In this document: positions 40,637-49,900 of the stretch, in pieces | Layout of the letters: each line of letters opens with the position of its first letter | How positions within the stretch are numbered: the stretch's first letter is position 1 | Assembly: GCA_024998685.1 (NCBI GenBank) | Contig: JACOEH010000032.1 | Coordinates: forward strand, 1 to 55,825 | Length of the DNA stretch: 55,825 nt | DNA from: Nitrospira sp. | GTDB taxonomy: Bacteria > Nitrospirota > Nitrospiria > Nitrospirales > Nitrospiraceae | Direction: 5' to 3' | Position numbers and translations under genes: made by a program | Notes under the pieces: model-generated | The model's input: only the letters and a program-made list of their open reading frames with translations | What the model was told of the DNA's origin: nothing | The model's database searches: none

Positions 40637-43402
40637 ATGAGCACACTGAACAGATGGTTACAGCAAAATTCTAAGAGTTCGTTCGAGCAACAATGCCAGC
40701 AGCTCGCTAATTTGTTGCGTGCGAAGGAACAGGCGCTGGAAACGACGTCGCACGAGTTGAAGGTGAAGACTGCGGCGATGCAGTTGCTCGAGCAGAAGAT
40801 CATGTCGTCCGAGACGCAGTTCACCTCAGCCCAACGAGAGCTGGTCGCCCGCAGCGAGCAGCTGAAGGCGCTCGAAGCAGAATTGGCAATACGGTCAAGG
40901 CGATTGGCGGACCTGGAAACCGATGGAAGCGCAGCACAGCAACAGGTGAGCGAGCTTAAGTCGATCATCGCTACCCAGGGGGACGAACTTCGTGCGGGCC
41001 AGCAGGCCCGGGAGGTCTTGAAGGAGGAAATCCGGGTCTTGCGGGAGCATATTGTGCAACTGAACGAGGGCCTCTCCGACCGGGACCACCTGCGTGCCCA
41101 GATGGCGAAGTTCGAGTCGGCCCAAGATCGCGTCCATCTGCTGGAAGTCGAACTGAGTGATCGGGAGGCCGCTCATCGTCGCAGGATTCAGCAGATCGAA
41201 CAGATCCTCGCGGAACGTGACCATCGCATCGGGGAGTTCGATGCCCTCGCCGCCGCCCAGGTGGAGGAACTCCGGGGGGCCCAGCAGGCCCGTCAGACGG
41301 CTGAGCAGGCCCGCGAAGTCCTGAAGGAGGAAATCCGCGTCCTGCGTGAACAGATCACCCAACTCAACGAAAGCCTCTCTGCCCGAGAGCGCCTTCGCGC
41401 CCAAGTAAAAGAGTTGGAGTCGATGAGAAGTCGCGTGCATCAGCTGGAGGTCGAACTGAGTGATCGCGAAGCGGCCCATCGGAGCACGCTCCAACAACTG
41501 GAGCAGGCCATTGCGGAACGAGACCATCGGATCAGTGAGTTCGATTCGTTTGCGGCCGCTCAGGCGAACGAAGTCCAGGATGCCCTGGAGACCTGTCGGA
41601 CCGCCGAGCAGGCCCGCGAAGTCCTCAAAGAAGAAATCCGCGTCCTGCGCGAACAGATCGCGCAATTGAACGAGGGGCTGGTTGACCGGGATAAAGTCCG
41701 AGCCCGCATGGAGAAACTGGAATCGGCCCAAGACCGCGTGCATCAGCTGGAGGTCGAACTGAGTGATCGCGAAGCGGCCCATCGGAGCACGCTCCAGCAA
41801 CTGGAGCAGGCCCTGACGGAACGAGACCGTCGGATCAGTAAGTTTGATTCACAGACAGCCACTCAGGCGCAAGAACTCCACGGGGCCCAGCAGGCCCGTC
41901 AGACGGCTGAGCAGGCTCGCGAAGTCCTGAAGGAGGAAATCCGCGTCCTGCGTGAACAGATCACCCAACTCAACGAAGGCCTCGCCGACCGCGACCAGCT
42001 CCGCGCTCAGGTGAAGAAGCTGGAATCGGCCCGCGACCGCGTGCATCAGCTGGAAGTTGAACTCAGTGATCGCGAAGCGGCCCATCGGGGCACGCTCCAA
42101 CAACTGGAGCAGGCCATTGCGGAACGAGACCATCGGATCAGTGAGTTCGATTCGTTTGCGGCCGCTCAGGCGAACGAAGTCCAGGATGCCCTGGAGACCT
42201 GTCGGACCGCCGAGCAGGCCCGCGAAGTCCTCAAAGAAGAAATCCGCGTCCTGCGCGAACAGATCGCGCAATTGAACGAGGGGCTGGTTGACCGGGATAA
42301 AGTCCGAGCCCGCATGGAGAAACTGGAATCGGCCCAAGACCGCGTGCATCAGCTGGAGGTCGAACTGAGTGATCGCGAAGCGGCCCATCGGAGCACGCTC
42401 CAACAACTGGAGCAGGCCATTGCGGAACGAGACCATCGGATCAGTGAGTTCGATTCGTTTGCGGCCGCTCAGGCGAACGAAGTCCAGGATGCCCTGGAGA
42501 CCTGTCGGACCGCCGAGCAGGCCCGCGAGGTCCTCAAAGAGGAAATCCGCGTCCTGCGTGAACAGATCGCGCAATTGAACGAAGGGTTGGCCCACCGAGA
42601 TCGGCTCCGCGCCCAGGTGAAGAAGCTGGAGGCGACCCAAGATCGCGTCCATCAGCTGGAGGTCGAACTGAGTGATCGGGAGGCGGCCCATCGGGGCACG
42701 ATCCAGCAACTTGAACGGACCCTCGCCGAACGAGATCAACGGATTGACAAGCTGGTGCCGGTCACCCATCTCCTGGGCGAGAAAGAGGCCGCGATCAAGG
42801 AATGGGAACGCACCCACGCACGCACCGTGCATGACCTAGAAGCCGAGACCGCCAAGCTGCACGAACAAGCGGCGGCTCAGGACCAACTCCGCGCACAACA
42901 TCAACTCGATGAGCAACGACTGCAGGAACGTGACGCTCAGATTGCCGATCTCACCAGACAGCTGCAGAATCTCCAAACAGAACGGCACGCGCTCCGTAAG
43001 GAAGTGCAGGGCATTCCGGAAAAAGAGGAGCAGATCGACCGCCTGCAGAAACGCCTCAAAGAACTGCGCGCGACCCTGCGGGCGACGCCCTCGTCAGCTG
43101 CCGTCCACTCCCCGCCGCCCCGCTCGAATGGGACCACATCGAATGCCTCAGGAGGATCGCCGAAAGGGAGTACGTCCGTGCCGGCCGACGATCTGAAAAA
43201 GATCTCAGGGATCGGGCCGGTCTTTGCAGGCACACTCCAGAAGCTAGGCACCCGCACGTTTATCCAGATCGCGCGGTGGAAACCCGAAGATATCGCGAAG
43301 ATTGCCAAGAAGCTCGATACCGACCCGGAGCGGATCAAACGAGAGAATTGGATCGCGGAGGCGAAGAAGCAACACTACCACAAGTACAAGGAACGGCTGT
43401 AG
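40637..43402 (+). CDS. Giant coiled-coil protein with C-terminal H3TH domain (upstream copy, no anchor)
   Basis: The 921-residue product starts 14 bp after the OmpA remnant. Residues 25-115 form a coiled coil shared with the downstream paralogue; 125-700 are six units of 101 residues whose core reads V-L-K-E-E-I-R-V-L-R-E-Q-I, then D-R-V-H-Q-L-E-V-E-L-S-D-R-E-A-A-H-R; 700-810 is more coiled coil; a Pro/Ser/Gly linker precedes the helix-hairpin-helix domain (about 850-915: D-D-L-K-K-I-S-G-I-G-P, then R-W-K-P-E-D-I-A-K-I). That domain resembles COG3743 (FEN1-like H3TH). The membrane anchor of the paralogue is missing: after M-S-T-L-N the sequence resumes at R-W-L, with about 20 hydrophobic residues lost. 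It should therefore be cytosolic. The role is unknown. Confidence 0.8.
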   Translation: MSTLNRWLQQNSKSSFEQQCQQLANLLRAKEQALETTSHELKVKTAAMQLLEQKIMSSETQFTSAQRELVARSEQLKALEAELAIRSRRLADLETDGSAAQQQVSELKSIIATQGDELRAGQQAREVLKEEIRVLREHIVQLNEGLSDRDHLRAQMAKFESAQDRVHLLEVELSDREAAHRRRIQQIEQILAERDHRIGEFDALAAAQVEELRGAQQARQTAEQAREVLKEEIRVLREQITQLNESLSARERLRAQVKELESMRSRVHQLEVELSDREAAHRSTLQQLEQAIAERDHRISEFDSFAAAQANEVQDALETCRTAEQAREVLKEEIRVLREQIAQLNEGLVDRDKVRARMEKLESAQDRVHQLEVELSDREAAHRSTLQQLEQALTERDRRISKFDSQTATQAQELHGAQQARQTAEQAREVLKEEIRVLREQITQLNEGLADRDQLRAQVKKLESARDRVHQLEVELSDREAAHRGTLQQLEQAIAERDHRISEFDSFAAAQANEVQDALETCRTAEQAREVLKEEIRVLREQIAQLNEGLVDRDKVRARMEKLESAQDRVHQLEVELSDREAAHRSTLQQLEQAIAERDHRISEFDSFAAAQANEVQDALETCRTAEQAREVLKEEIRVLREQIAQLNEGLAHRDRLRAQVKKLEATQDRVHQLEVELSDREAAHRGTIQQLERTLAERDQRIDKLVPVTHLLGEKEAAIKEWERTHARTVHDLEAETAKLHEQAAAQDQLRAQHQLDEQRLQERDAQIADLTRQLQNLQTERHALRKEVQGIPEKEEQIDRLQKRLKELRATLRATPSSAAVHSPPPRSNGTTSNASGGSPKGSTSVPADDLKKISGIGPVFAGTLQKLGTRTFIQIARWKPEDIAKIAKKLDTDPERIKRENWIAEAKKQHYHKYKERL
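41012..42735 (+). repeat. Six direct repeats of exactly 303 bp inside the coiled-coil gene
   Basis: The same codon of the V-L-K-E-E core begins at 41012, 41315, 41618, 41921, 42224 and 42527, a constant 303-bp step (101 residues) with no indel. Units 3 and 5 are almost identical at the DNA level over more than 200 bp, and units 2 and 4 share the Q-Q-A-R-Q-T block, an alternating pattern that points to expansion by duplication of two-unit blocks or gene conversion. Confidence 0.85.
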
Positions 43403-43689
43403 CCCGTTCTCCTCTTCACAGGTGTTCGACTGCGCCGTGATGCGGGATCCCTCCGGTTCTTCCCGTCGTTGACTCCTCCGCTCACCCCGACTATATGCTC
43501 TCACACTCTGTCCGATACAGAGCTCTGTATGAAGCCGCTCCGGATCGGCTCTGACCGAACAGTCAATACGGCTTGACACTGCTTGATCAGCTTGACTGGG
43601 TAGATCTCATCCTAGTAGATACGTCGTCACCTATGACACCGCCACGCCTCGCACGCCAGCCGTCATATTATCTACAGCAGGCAAAGCTC
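43403..43689. other. Intergenic region between the two module copies
   Basis: The 287 bp contain a perfect 16-bp palindrome at 43515-43530 and two TTGAC hexamers (43574, 43593) without a good -10; the best is TAGATA at 43617. Similarity to the region before the upstream copy begins in the last 60-70 bases. Confidence 0.45.
43515..43530. promoter_or_regulatory. Perfect 16-bp palindrome, possible operator
   Basis: ATACAGAGCTCTGTAT is its own reverse complement. It lies 160 bp before the intact BON/OmpA gene and 44 bp before the first TTGACA hexamer. No loop is possible in it, so it is more likely a dimeric regulator site than a terminator. Confidence 0.4.
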
Positions 43690-44550
43690 ATGAGACGCTC
43701 GGGGATTTTCACCGGCGGCATTGTTGCGTTGATACTCCTCGCCGTGGTGTGCATCCCGCGGCATCTCTCCTCGTCGTCACGGCCCGTCGCCGTCGGGCCC
43801 GCCTCCTTTTACGCAAGCTTCCAGCAAGGCGGCCTGGTGCTTCACGGTTCGTTGCCTACCGAACGCAGTAAGGCCTCCATCCTGGAGCAGGCTCACACAC
43901 TCTATGCGAAAACGGGAATACGCGTGATCGACCAGGTCCTCGTAGACAAACAGGTCGGTGCGGCGGCATGGGTCGACAATGTCCCACATTTCTTACCGAT
44001 TTTTGGGATGATGGTGGAGCGTGGTTCAATCATCATTGATGGACGTTCGTTGGTCGTAACCGGTCAGGTCAGGGGTTCTCGCGAGAAGGCCGAAATATTG
44101 CAGGCCGTCGCTCCTGCGATACGAGCCGGCTTGAGGATCGAAGATCGCGTGGTCGTGGCACCGACGACATCATCTTCTTCCCCCGTCGTTCCTCTCTCGG
44201 CACTTCAGCTGTTGCTGAATCAGGTTCTTGCGAAATCCTCGATCGAATTTGAGCCAAAAAGTGCCGTGATCTCGACCAAAGGACAGGCGGTACTGGATCA
44301 AATCATCGCGCTTTTACGAAGAGCTCCCGGTACGCCGATTGAAATCGCGAGTCATACCGATACTGTGGGTGAGGCGGAATACAACATGCAGCTGAGTCGG
44401 CGTCGCGCGGAGGCGGTCAAACAGTACTTGACCAACCACGGACTCACGAATCCGTTTACCACGATCGGCTATGGTTCCACACGGCCTCTCTCCCAGGGGA
44501 AGCAGCAACCGGGCCTCCAACGCAATGAGCGAATTGAATTACTGATGTAA
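43690..44550 (+). CDS. Inner-membrane BON/OmpA-family protein (intact module partner)
   Basis: From ATG 43690 the product has 286 residues. An uncleaved membrane helix (about 7-23) follows a short Arg-containing N-terminus, so the rest should be periplasmic. Two BON-like segments (about 38-86, A-S-F-Q-Q-G-G-L-V-L-H-G-S; 111-156, G-S-I-I-I-D-G-R-S-L-V-V-T-G-Q) precede an OmpA-type peptidoglycan-binding domain (about 172-286) with the ligand motif S-H-T-D-T-V-G-E-A-E-Y-N and L-S-R-R-R-A-E-A-V. This arrangement recalls ArfA of mycobacteria (BON plus OmpA), but the anchored rod partner is new to me. The rod gene starts 14 bp after the stop. The frame is open to 43573 upstream; the start at 43690 is chosen because the remnant copy begins there too. 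Confidence 0.82.
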   Translation: MRRSGIFTGGIVALILLAVVCIPRHLSSSSRPVAVGPASFYASFQQGGLVLHGSLPTERSKASILEQAHTLYAKTGIRVIDQVLVDKQVGAAAWVDNVPHFLPIFGMMVERGSIIIDGRSLVVTGQVRGSREKAEILQAVAPAIRAGLRIEDRVVVAPTTSSSSPVVPLSALQLLLNQVLAKSSIEFEPKSAVISTKGQAVLDQIIALLRRAPGTPIEIASHTDTVGEAEYNMQLSRRRAEAVKQYLTNHGLTNPFTTIGYGSTRPLSQGKQQPGLQRNERIELLM

Positions 44551-44564
44551 GGACGGAATGACGT

Positions 44565-46664
44565 ATGATCACACTGATAAGCCAGATGGTCGGATGCCTC
44601 CTCATCGCGGCAGGAATCGGATTCGCGGTCGGCTGGTGGCTGAGGCGGCTCCCGAAAAGTTCGCCGGAGTTTCAATCCAACGATCTAGCCGGTCTGTTGC
44701 GGACTAAGGAACAGGCCCTGGAGACCATGTCACGCGACTTGAAGGTCAAGTCCTCTGCCGTACAAATTCTTGAGCAGAAAATCATGTCGGCCGAAACCCT
44801 GCATTCTTCGGTTCAACGAGAGCTTATTTCACGCAATGAACGGCTCAAGACACTCGAAGCAGAACTCACGGCCCGATCGAGACAACTGACGAACTTAGAG
44901 ACAGAAGGGACCGCTGTTCGTCAACGTACCCATGCAATCGAGTCTCACGCCGCCGCGCAAGCCGATGACCTTCGCACTGCCCAACACGCTTGTCGAGCCG
45001 CCGAGGAAGCCCGCGAGGTTCTGAAAGAGGAAATTCGGGAGTTTCGCAACCACGTCGCTCAACTCAATGAAGAGCTTGCCGACCGCAACCACCGGATCAG
45101 TGAGGTCGAATCGATTCTTGCGACTCGGACCAATGAACTCCACACCGCTCAACAACTCTGTCGGACCGCCGAGCAGGCCAGGGATGTTATGGAGCGAGAA
45201 GTGGGAGTCTTGCGTGAACAGATCGCGCAACTCAACGAGGGTCTCGCCGACCGAGACCGGCTCCGCGCCCAGGTGAAGAAGTTGGAGGCCACTCAAGACC
45301 GTGTGCATCAACTGGAGGTCGAACTCAGCGATCGCGAAGCCGTTCATCGCGGTACGATTCAGCAATTCGAACGGGCGCTCGCCGAACGCGACCACCGCAT
45401 CGGAGAATTCGATACGCTCGCAGCGGCCCAGATTGATGAACTCCGGAAGGCTCACCAGGCCTGTCGGACTGCCGAGCAGACACGCGAAGTCCTGAAGGAA
45501 GAAATCCGCGTCCTCCGCGAACAGATCGTCCAACTCAACGAGGGTCTGGCCGACCGGGACCGACTCCGCACCCAGGTGGAGAAGCTGGAGTCGGCGCAAG
45601 CCCGCATCCATCAGCTAGAGGTGGAGCTGAGCGACCGGGAGGCCGCCCATCGCGGCATCATCCAGCAACTCGAACGATCCCTCGCCGAGCGAGACCATCG
45701 AATCAACGAAGTTGATGCAACCGCCATCGCCCAAGCTGATGAACTTCGCGCGGCGCAACAGGCCTGTCGGGCCGCCGATCAAGCGCGTGAGGTCATGGAG
45801 CAGGAAGTCCGGGTGCTGCGGGAGCACATCGCGCAGCTCAACGACGGCCTCGCCGACCGAGATCGGCTCCGCGCCCAGGTGGCGAAATTGGAGTCGGCGC
45901 AAGACCGCGTCCATCAACTGGAGGTGGAACTGAGTGATCGGGAAGCCGGCCATCGGGGCATGATCCAGCAACTCGAACGGTCCATCGTTGAACGAGACCG
46001 CCGCATTGAAGAACTGGTGCCGATCACCCTCCTTCTTCGCGAGAAGGAATCAGAACTCAACGAATGGGGAAGAAAATACGCGCGCACGGTTCAAGAACAT
46101 GAAGGGGAAGTAGAAAAATTCCAAGAACAATGCGCTACGCAGGAACAACTCCGCGCGCAACATCTGCTCGATGAGCAGCGTCTGCATGAACGAGACGAAC
46201 AGATTGCGAGTCTCCATCGTGAGCTGCATGACCTTCAAGCGGAACGTCAAGCTCTCTCTCAGGAGGTACGACTTATTCCGGAAAAAGATGAGCACATCGA
46301 TCGCCTGCAAAAACGCCTCAGAGAAATGCGGGCGGAACTTCGTGCAAAACCTGCTTCAGCAACCGCCACGTCTCGTCCAACCCGCCAGAATGGAGCCGAG
46401 ACGGGTTCACAGGGAGGCACATCCAAAGTTAGTAAGGACATTCAAGAAGACGATCTCAAAAAGATTAGTGGAATCGGGCCTGTTTTTGCTCACACTCTGA
46501 ATAAGATGGGTACCCGCACCTTTATTCAAATTGCTCGTTGGAAACCGGAAGATATTGCGAAGATCGCGAAGAAGCTCGATACTGATCCCGAGCGTATTAA
46601 ACGAGATAATTGGATCGCTGCCGCCAAGAAGCAACATTACCGAAAGTACGGGGAACGGCTCTGA
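44565..46664 (+). CDS. Membrane-anchored coiled-coil protein with C-terminal H3TH domain
   Basis: The 699-residue product has one N-terminal membrane helix (about 8-27, V-G-C-L-L-I-A-A-G-I-G-F-A-V-G-W-W) followed by L-R-R-L-P-K, which by the positive-inside rule places the rest in the cytoplasm. A coiled coil of about 550 residues follows, including three 101-residue units (45183, 45486, 45789 step by 303 bp) and a shorter 56-residue unit starting at 45015. The linker (about 600-625) leads to a helix-hairpin-helix domain (about 628-695: D-D-L-K-K-I-S-G-I-G-P-V-F, then W-K-P-E-D-I-A-K-I and I-K-R-D-N-W). Related H3TH domains occur in COG3743, linked to FEN1-like nucleases, but no nuclease residues are seen here. 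Binding to DNA, RNA or protein is possible. Confidence 0.8.
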   Translation: MITLISQMVGCLLIAAGIGFAVGWWLRRLPKSSPEFQSNDLAGLLRTKEQALETMSRDLKVKSSAVQILEQKIMSAETLHSSVQRELISRNERLKTLEAELTARSRQLTNLETEGTAVRQRTHAIESHAAAQADDLRTAQHACRAAEEAREVLKEEIREFRNHVAQLNEELADRNHRISEVESILATRTNELHTAQQLCRTAEQARDVMEREVGVLREQIAQLNEGLADRDRLRAQVKKLEATQDRVHQLEVELSDREAVHRGTIQQFERALAERDHRIGEFDTLAAAQIDELRKAHQACRTAEQTREVLKEEIRVLREQIVQLNEGLADRDRLRTQVEKLESAQARIHQLEVELSDREAAHRGIIQQLERSLAERDHRINEVDATAIAQADELRAAQQACRAADQAREVMEQEVRVLREHIAQLNDGLADRDRLRAQVAKLESAQDRVHQLEVELSDREAGHRGMIQQLERSIVERDRRIEELVPITLLLREKESELNEWGRKYARTVQEHEGEVEKFQEQCATQEQLRAQHLLDEQRLHERDEQIASLHRELHDLQAERQALSQEVRLIPEKDEHIDRLQKRLREMRAELRAKPASATATSRPTRQNGAETGSQGGTSKVSKDIQEDDLKKISGIGPVFAHTLNKMGTRTFIQIARWKPEDIAKIAKKLDTDPERIKRDNWIAAAKKQHYRKYGERL
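45183..46000 (+). repeat. 303-bp repeats in the downstream coiled-coil gene
   Basis: Equivalent codons lie at 45183, 45486 and 45789, again exactly 303 bp apart, with a shortened unit (168 bp) before them starting at 45015. These units are more diverged from one another than those of the upstream copy, so the upstream array is the younger expansion. Confidence 0.75.
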
Positions 46665-46989
46665 CTAAGGAAAGTTTGCGGCGGCGCTAAGAGAAGCACA
46701 GCTTCCCATAGCAGAGGGGACCTTGACCGGGTTCCTCCGGCACTACCGGCAATGAGCGCTAAACCGATCTTCGAGCGCCGAGTCAGCTTCCGGTGGGTTT
46801 TAGCCGCAATCTGGGTTGTCTCGACACAACTGGAGTGTCAATCTGACCATCTTGCAGGGTATCTCCATTTTGCACAAACAGTCAGCTGCATCACACGTTC
46901 ATGAAATGAGGTTTTTAGACGAGCGTAACCTGATCGGTCGTTCCTGGAATGTTTGACTTCCCCTCCTCATCTCCATAGAATCCTCCGCC
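46665..46989. other. Intergenic region before dnaE
   Basis: 325 bp without a visible gene, tRNA or clear terminator. The dnaE promoter lies at its end (46953-46981). GC-rich segments around 46730-46760 can form weak hairpins but nothing convincing. Confidence 0.45.
46953..46981 (+). promoter_or_regulatory. Sigma70-type promoter for dnaE (leaderless)
   Basis: TTGACT at 46953-46958 and TAGAAT at 46976-46981 are 17 bp apart. The -10 ends eight bases before ATG 46990, and no Shine-Dalgarno precedes that ATG, so the message probably begins at or next to the start codon. Confidence 0.6.
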
Positions 46990-49900
46990 ATGGCTTCGTC
47001 CTTCGTCCACCTGCATCTCCACACGCAATTCAGCCTCCTCGACGGCGCAAATCAGATTGAGCCGCTGGTCCGACAGATCAAATCGTTCAATCAGCCGGCT
47101 GTGGCGATGACGGATCATGGCAACATGTTCGGCGCAGTCGAGTTCTATCGCAAAGCCAAAGAGGCGGGCGTCAAGCCGATCATCGGTTGTGAAGCCTACA
47201 TGGCACTCGGTAGTCGGCATGCCAAGAAAGACAGCGGCCTCGCGCATAACGATTACTATCATCTGATTCTCCTCGCGAGAAATCTGACAGGCTACCAGAA
47301 TCTCATCAAGCTCGTCAGTAAAGGGTATCTTGAAGGGTTCTATTATAAACCTCGTATCGACAAGGAACTGTTAAAGCTGCATCATGAGGGTATTATCGCT
47401 CTTTCCGGCTGTTTGAGCGGCGAGATCCCCTATCTGATCGGCCAACAAGACATGCAGGGTGCCATGGCGGTGGCGGGCGAATTTCAAGAGATCTTTGGGA
47501 AAGACCACTTCTATCTCGAGGTGCAGGCGAACGGACTTGATCACCAGCGGGTGGCCAATGCCGGGTTGATGGACATTCACAAGAAGCTCGGGATTCCACT
47601 GGCCGGCACCAATGATTGTCACTACTTGAAGAAGGAAGATGCGCGGCCGCATGAACTGATGCTGTGCCTGCAGACGGGAAAGACGGTCAGCGACCCACAC
47701 CGGATGAAGTTCGACACGGATCAGCTGTACGTCAAATCAACGGAGGAAATCGCTCCGGCGTTTACGGAATTTCCCGGCGCCGTGACGAACACTTGCCGCA
47801 TCGCCGACTATTGCGACCTCGACCTCCCGCTGAATAAGACCTATCTTCCGCAATATCGCATCCCCGACGGATTTAAGGATCGTGAGTCCTATCTGGAACA
47901 TCTCGTCCTCGCCGGACTGAAGGAACGACTAAAAGAAAGGCCCAGCCGGGTGGCGTCCGCTGTCTACGATCAGCGCCTTCGGGAAGAGCTGATGGTGATC
48001 TGTTCGATGGGATTTGCAGGCTACTTCCTCATCGTCTGGGACATCATCCGTTTCGCTCGATCACAAGGGATCCCGGTCGGGCCTGGCCGAGGTTCTGCCG
48101 CCGGCAGCCTTGTGGCCTATGCCCTGCGCATTACCGACCTCGATCCACTCGTCTATACGCTCTTGTTCGAGCGTTTCTTGAATCCTGAGCGCGTCTCTCT
48201 TCCCGATATCGATATGGATTTCTGCATGGATCGCCGTGGCGAGGTGATCAACTACGTGGTGGATAAGTACGGCACCGACCATGTCGCTCAGATTATTACG
48301 TTTGGCACGCTCGGGGCCAAGGCGGCGATCCGGGATGTGGGACGCGTGTTGGAATTGTCCTACGCCGACGCCGATAAAGTAGCGAAGCTGGTCCCCAATC
48401 AATTGAACATCACCTTACAGCAGGCTATGGAGACGGAGCCGCGATTGCGCGAGCTGGTGGAGACGGACCCCAAGGTCAAAGAACTCATGGCCAATGCGCA
48501 ATCTCTCGAAGGTCTGGCCCGACATGCTTCGACCCATGCGGCTGGCGTCGTGATCTCAGAAGGACCGCTCACCGAGCACGTGCCGCTGTACAAGGGCGCC
48601 AACGACGAAATTGTGACCCAGTATTCGATGGGAGACGTCGAGAAAATCGGGTTGGTCAAATTCGACTTCCTTGGCCTCAAGACCCTCACGATGATCCGGC
48701 GAGCCGAGACTCTCATCAACGAAACGCATCCCGAGGCGCCGCCGCTTGTGGTCGATCAGGTGCCGTTCGATGATCCAGCCACCTTTGCCCTGTTGAGCTC
48801 CGGAAAAACAACCGGGCTGTTCCAGCTGGAAAGCTCCGGTATGCGCGATCTGCTCACCGGACTGAAGCCAGACCGGTTCGAAGATATCATTGCTATCATC
48901 GCGCTCTATCGCCCTGGACCGATGGATCTCATTCCTGATTTCATCAAGCGAAAGCAAGGCAAGGTGCCCATTACCTATGAGTTGCCTGACTTGGAGCCGC
49001 TCCTGAAGGATACCTATGGTGTCATCGTCTATCAGGAACAGGTCATGGCAATCGCCAACAAGATGGCCGGGTTTTCGCTGGGCCAAGCCGATATTCTCCG
49101 GCGTGCGATGGGCAAAAAGAAGCCGGAAGAGATGGAAAAGTTGCGTACTAAGTTCCTCGATGGCGCGAGGCAGAAGAAGATTCCTGAGAAGAAAGCCGAG
49201 AAGCTCTACGAGTTGATCCAGAAATTCGCCGGATACGGTTTTAATAAATCGCACGCGGCCGCCTATGCCGTCGTGTGTTATCAGACGGCCTACTTGAAAG
49301 CCCACTACCCGACCGAATTTATGGCGGCCCTCATGACGACCGACATGGGCAATCAAGACAAGCTGGTCGGCTATTTCACGGAATGTCGGGACCTGGGCAT
49401 CAAAGTCCTGGGGCCTGATGTGAACGCCAGTCAAAAACACTTCGCAGTGGCCGGCGGGGCAATCAGGTTCGGTTTGGCGGCCATTAAGAATGTGGGTGAG
49501 GGTGCCGTGGAGTCGGTCTTGGAAGTGCGGACTCAAGACGGTCTCTTCGGATCGTTCTTTGACTTCTGTCGACGGGTCGATCTTCACAAAGTCAACAAAC
49601 GGATGTTGGAAGGCTTGATTAAGGCCGGCGCGTTCGATTCGACCGGTGCCAAGCGCGCACAACTGATGGCGGTACTCGATCAAGCCGTAGAAGAAGGCGC
49701 GGCGGCTCAGCGGGAGCGTGAGCTCGGGCAAACCAGCATCTTCGGGGAGGAGCTGAATGGGCACACGACTTCGACGGCCTTGCCGATACCTCCGTTGCCT
49801 TCGCTTGCGGAATGGGATCAAGCGCAACGATTGAAGTACGAACGGGAACTGACCGGGTTCTATATTTCCGCCCATCCCCTCGCCCGCTACGAAGCGACGC

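Noticed and set aside
41012..42735. Regular repeats considered as a CRISPR or satellite array
   Set aside because: Units are 303 bp, keep one reading frame and encode a coiled coil; there are no short repeats with unique spacers.
40895..42832. Long antisense open frames (301 and 327 codons) within the coiled-coil repeats
   Set aside because: They mirror the repeat structure of the sense gene, and their repeating peptide arises from the 303-bp DNA period, not from an independent gene.
43573..43689. 39-residue upstream extension of the intact BON/OmpA frame
   Set aside because: It lacks a ribosome site, and the remnant copy aligns from the later ATG at 43690.
46690..46800. GC-rich segment before dnaE examined for a tRNA or riboswitch
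   Set aside because: A GGGTTC-like piece is present but no cloverleaf arms or conserved aptamer core could be drawn.
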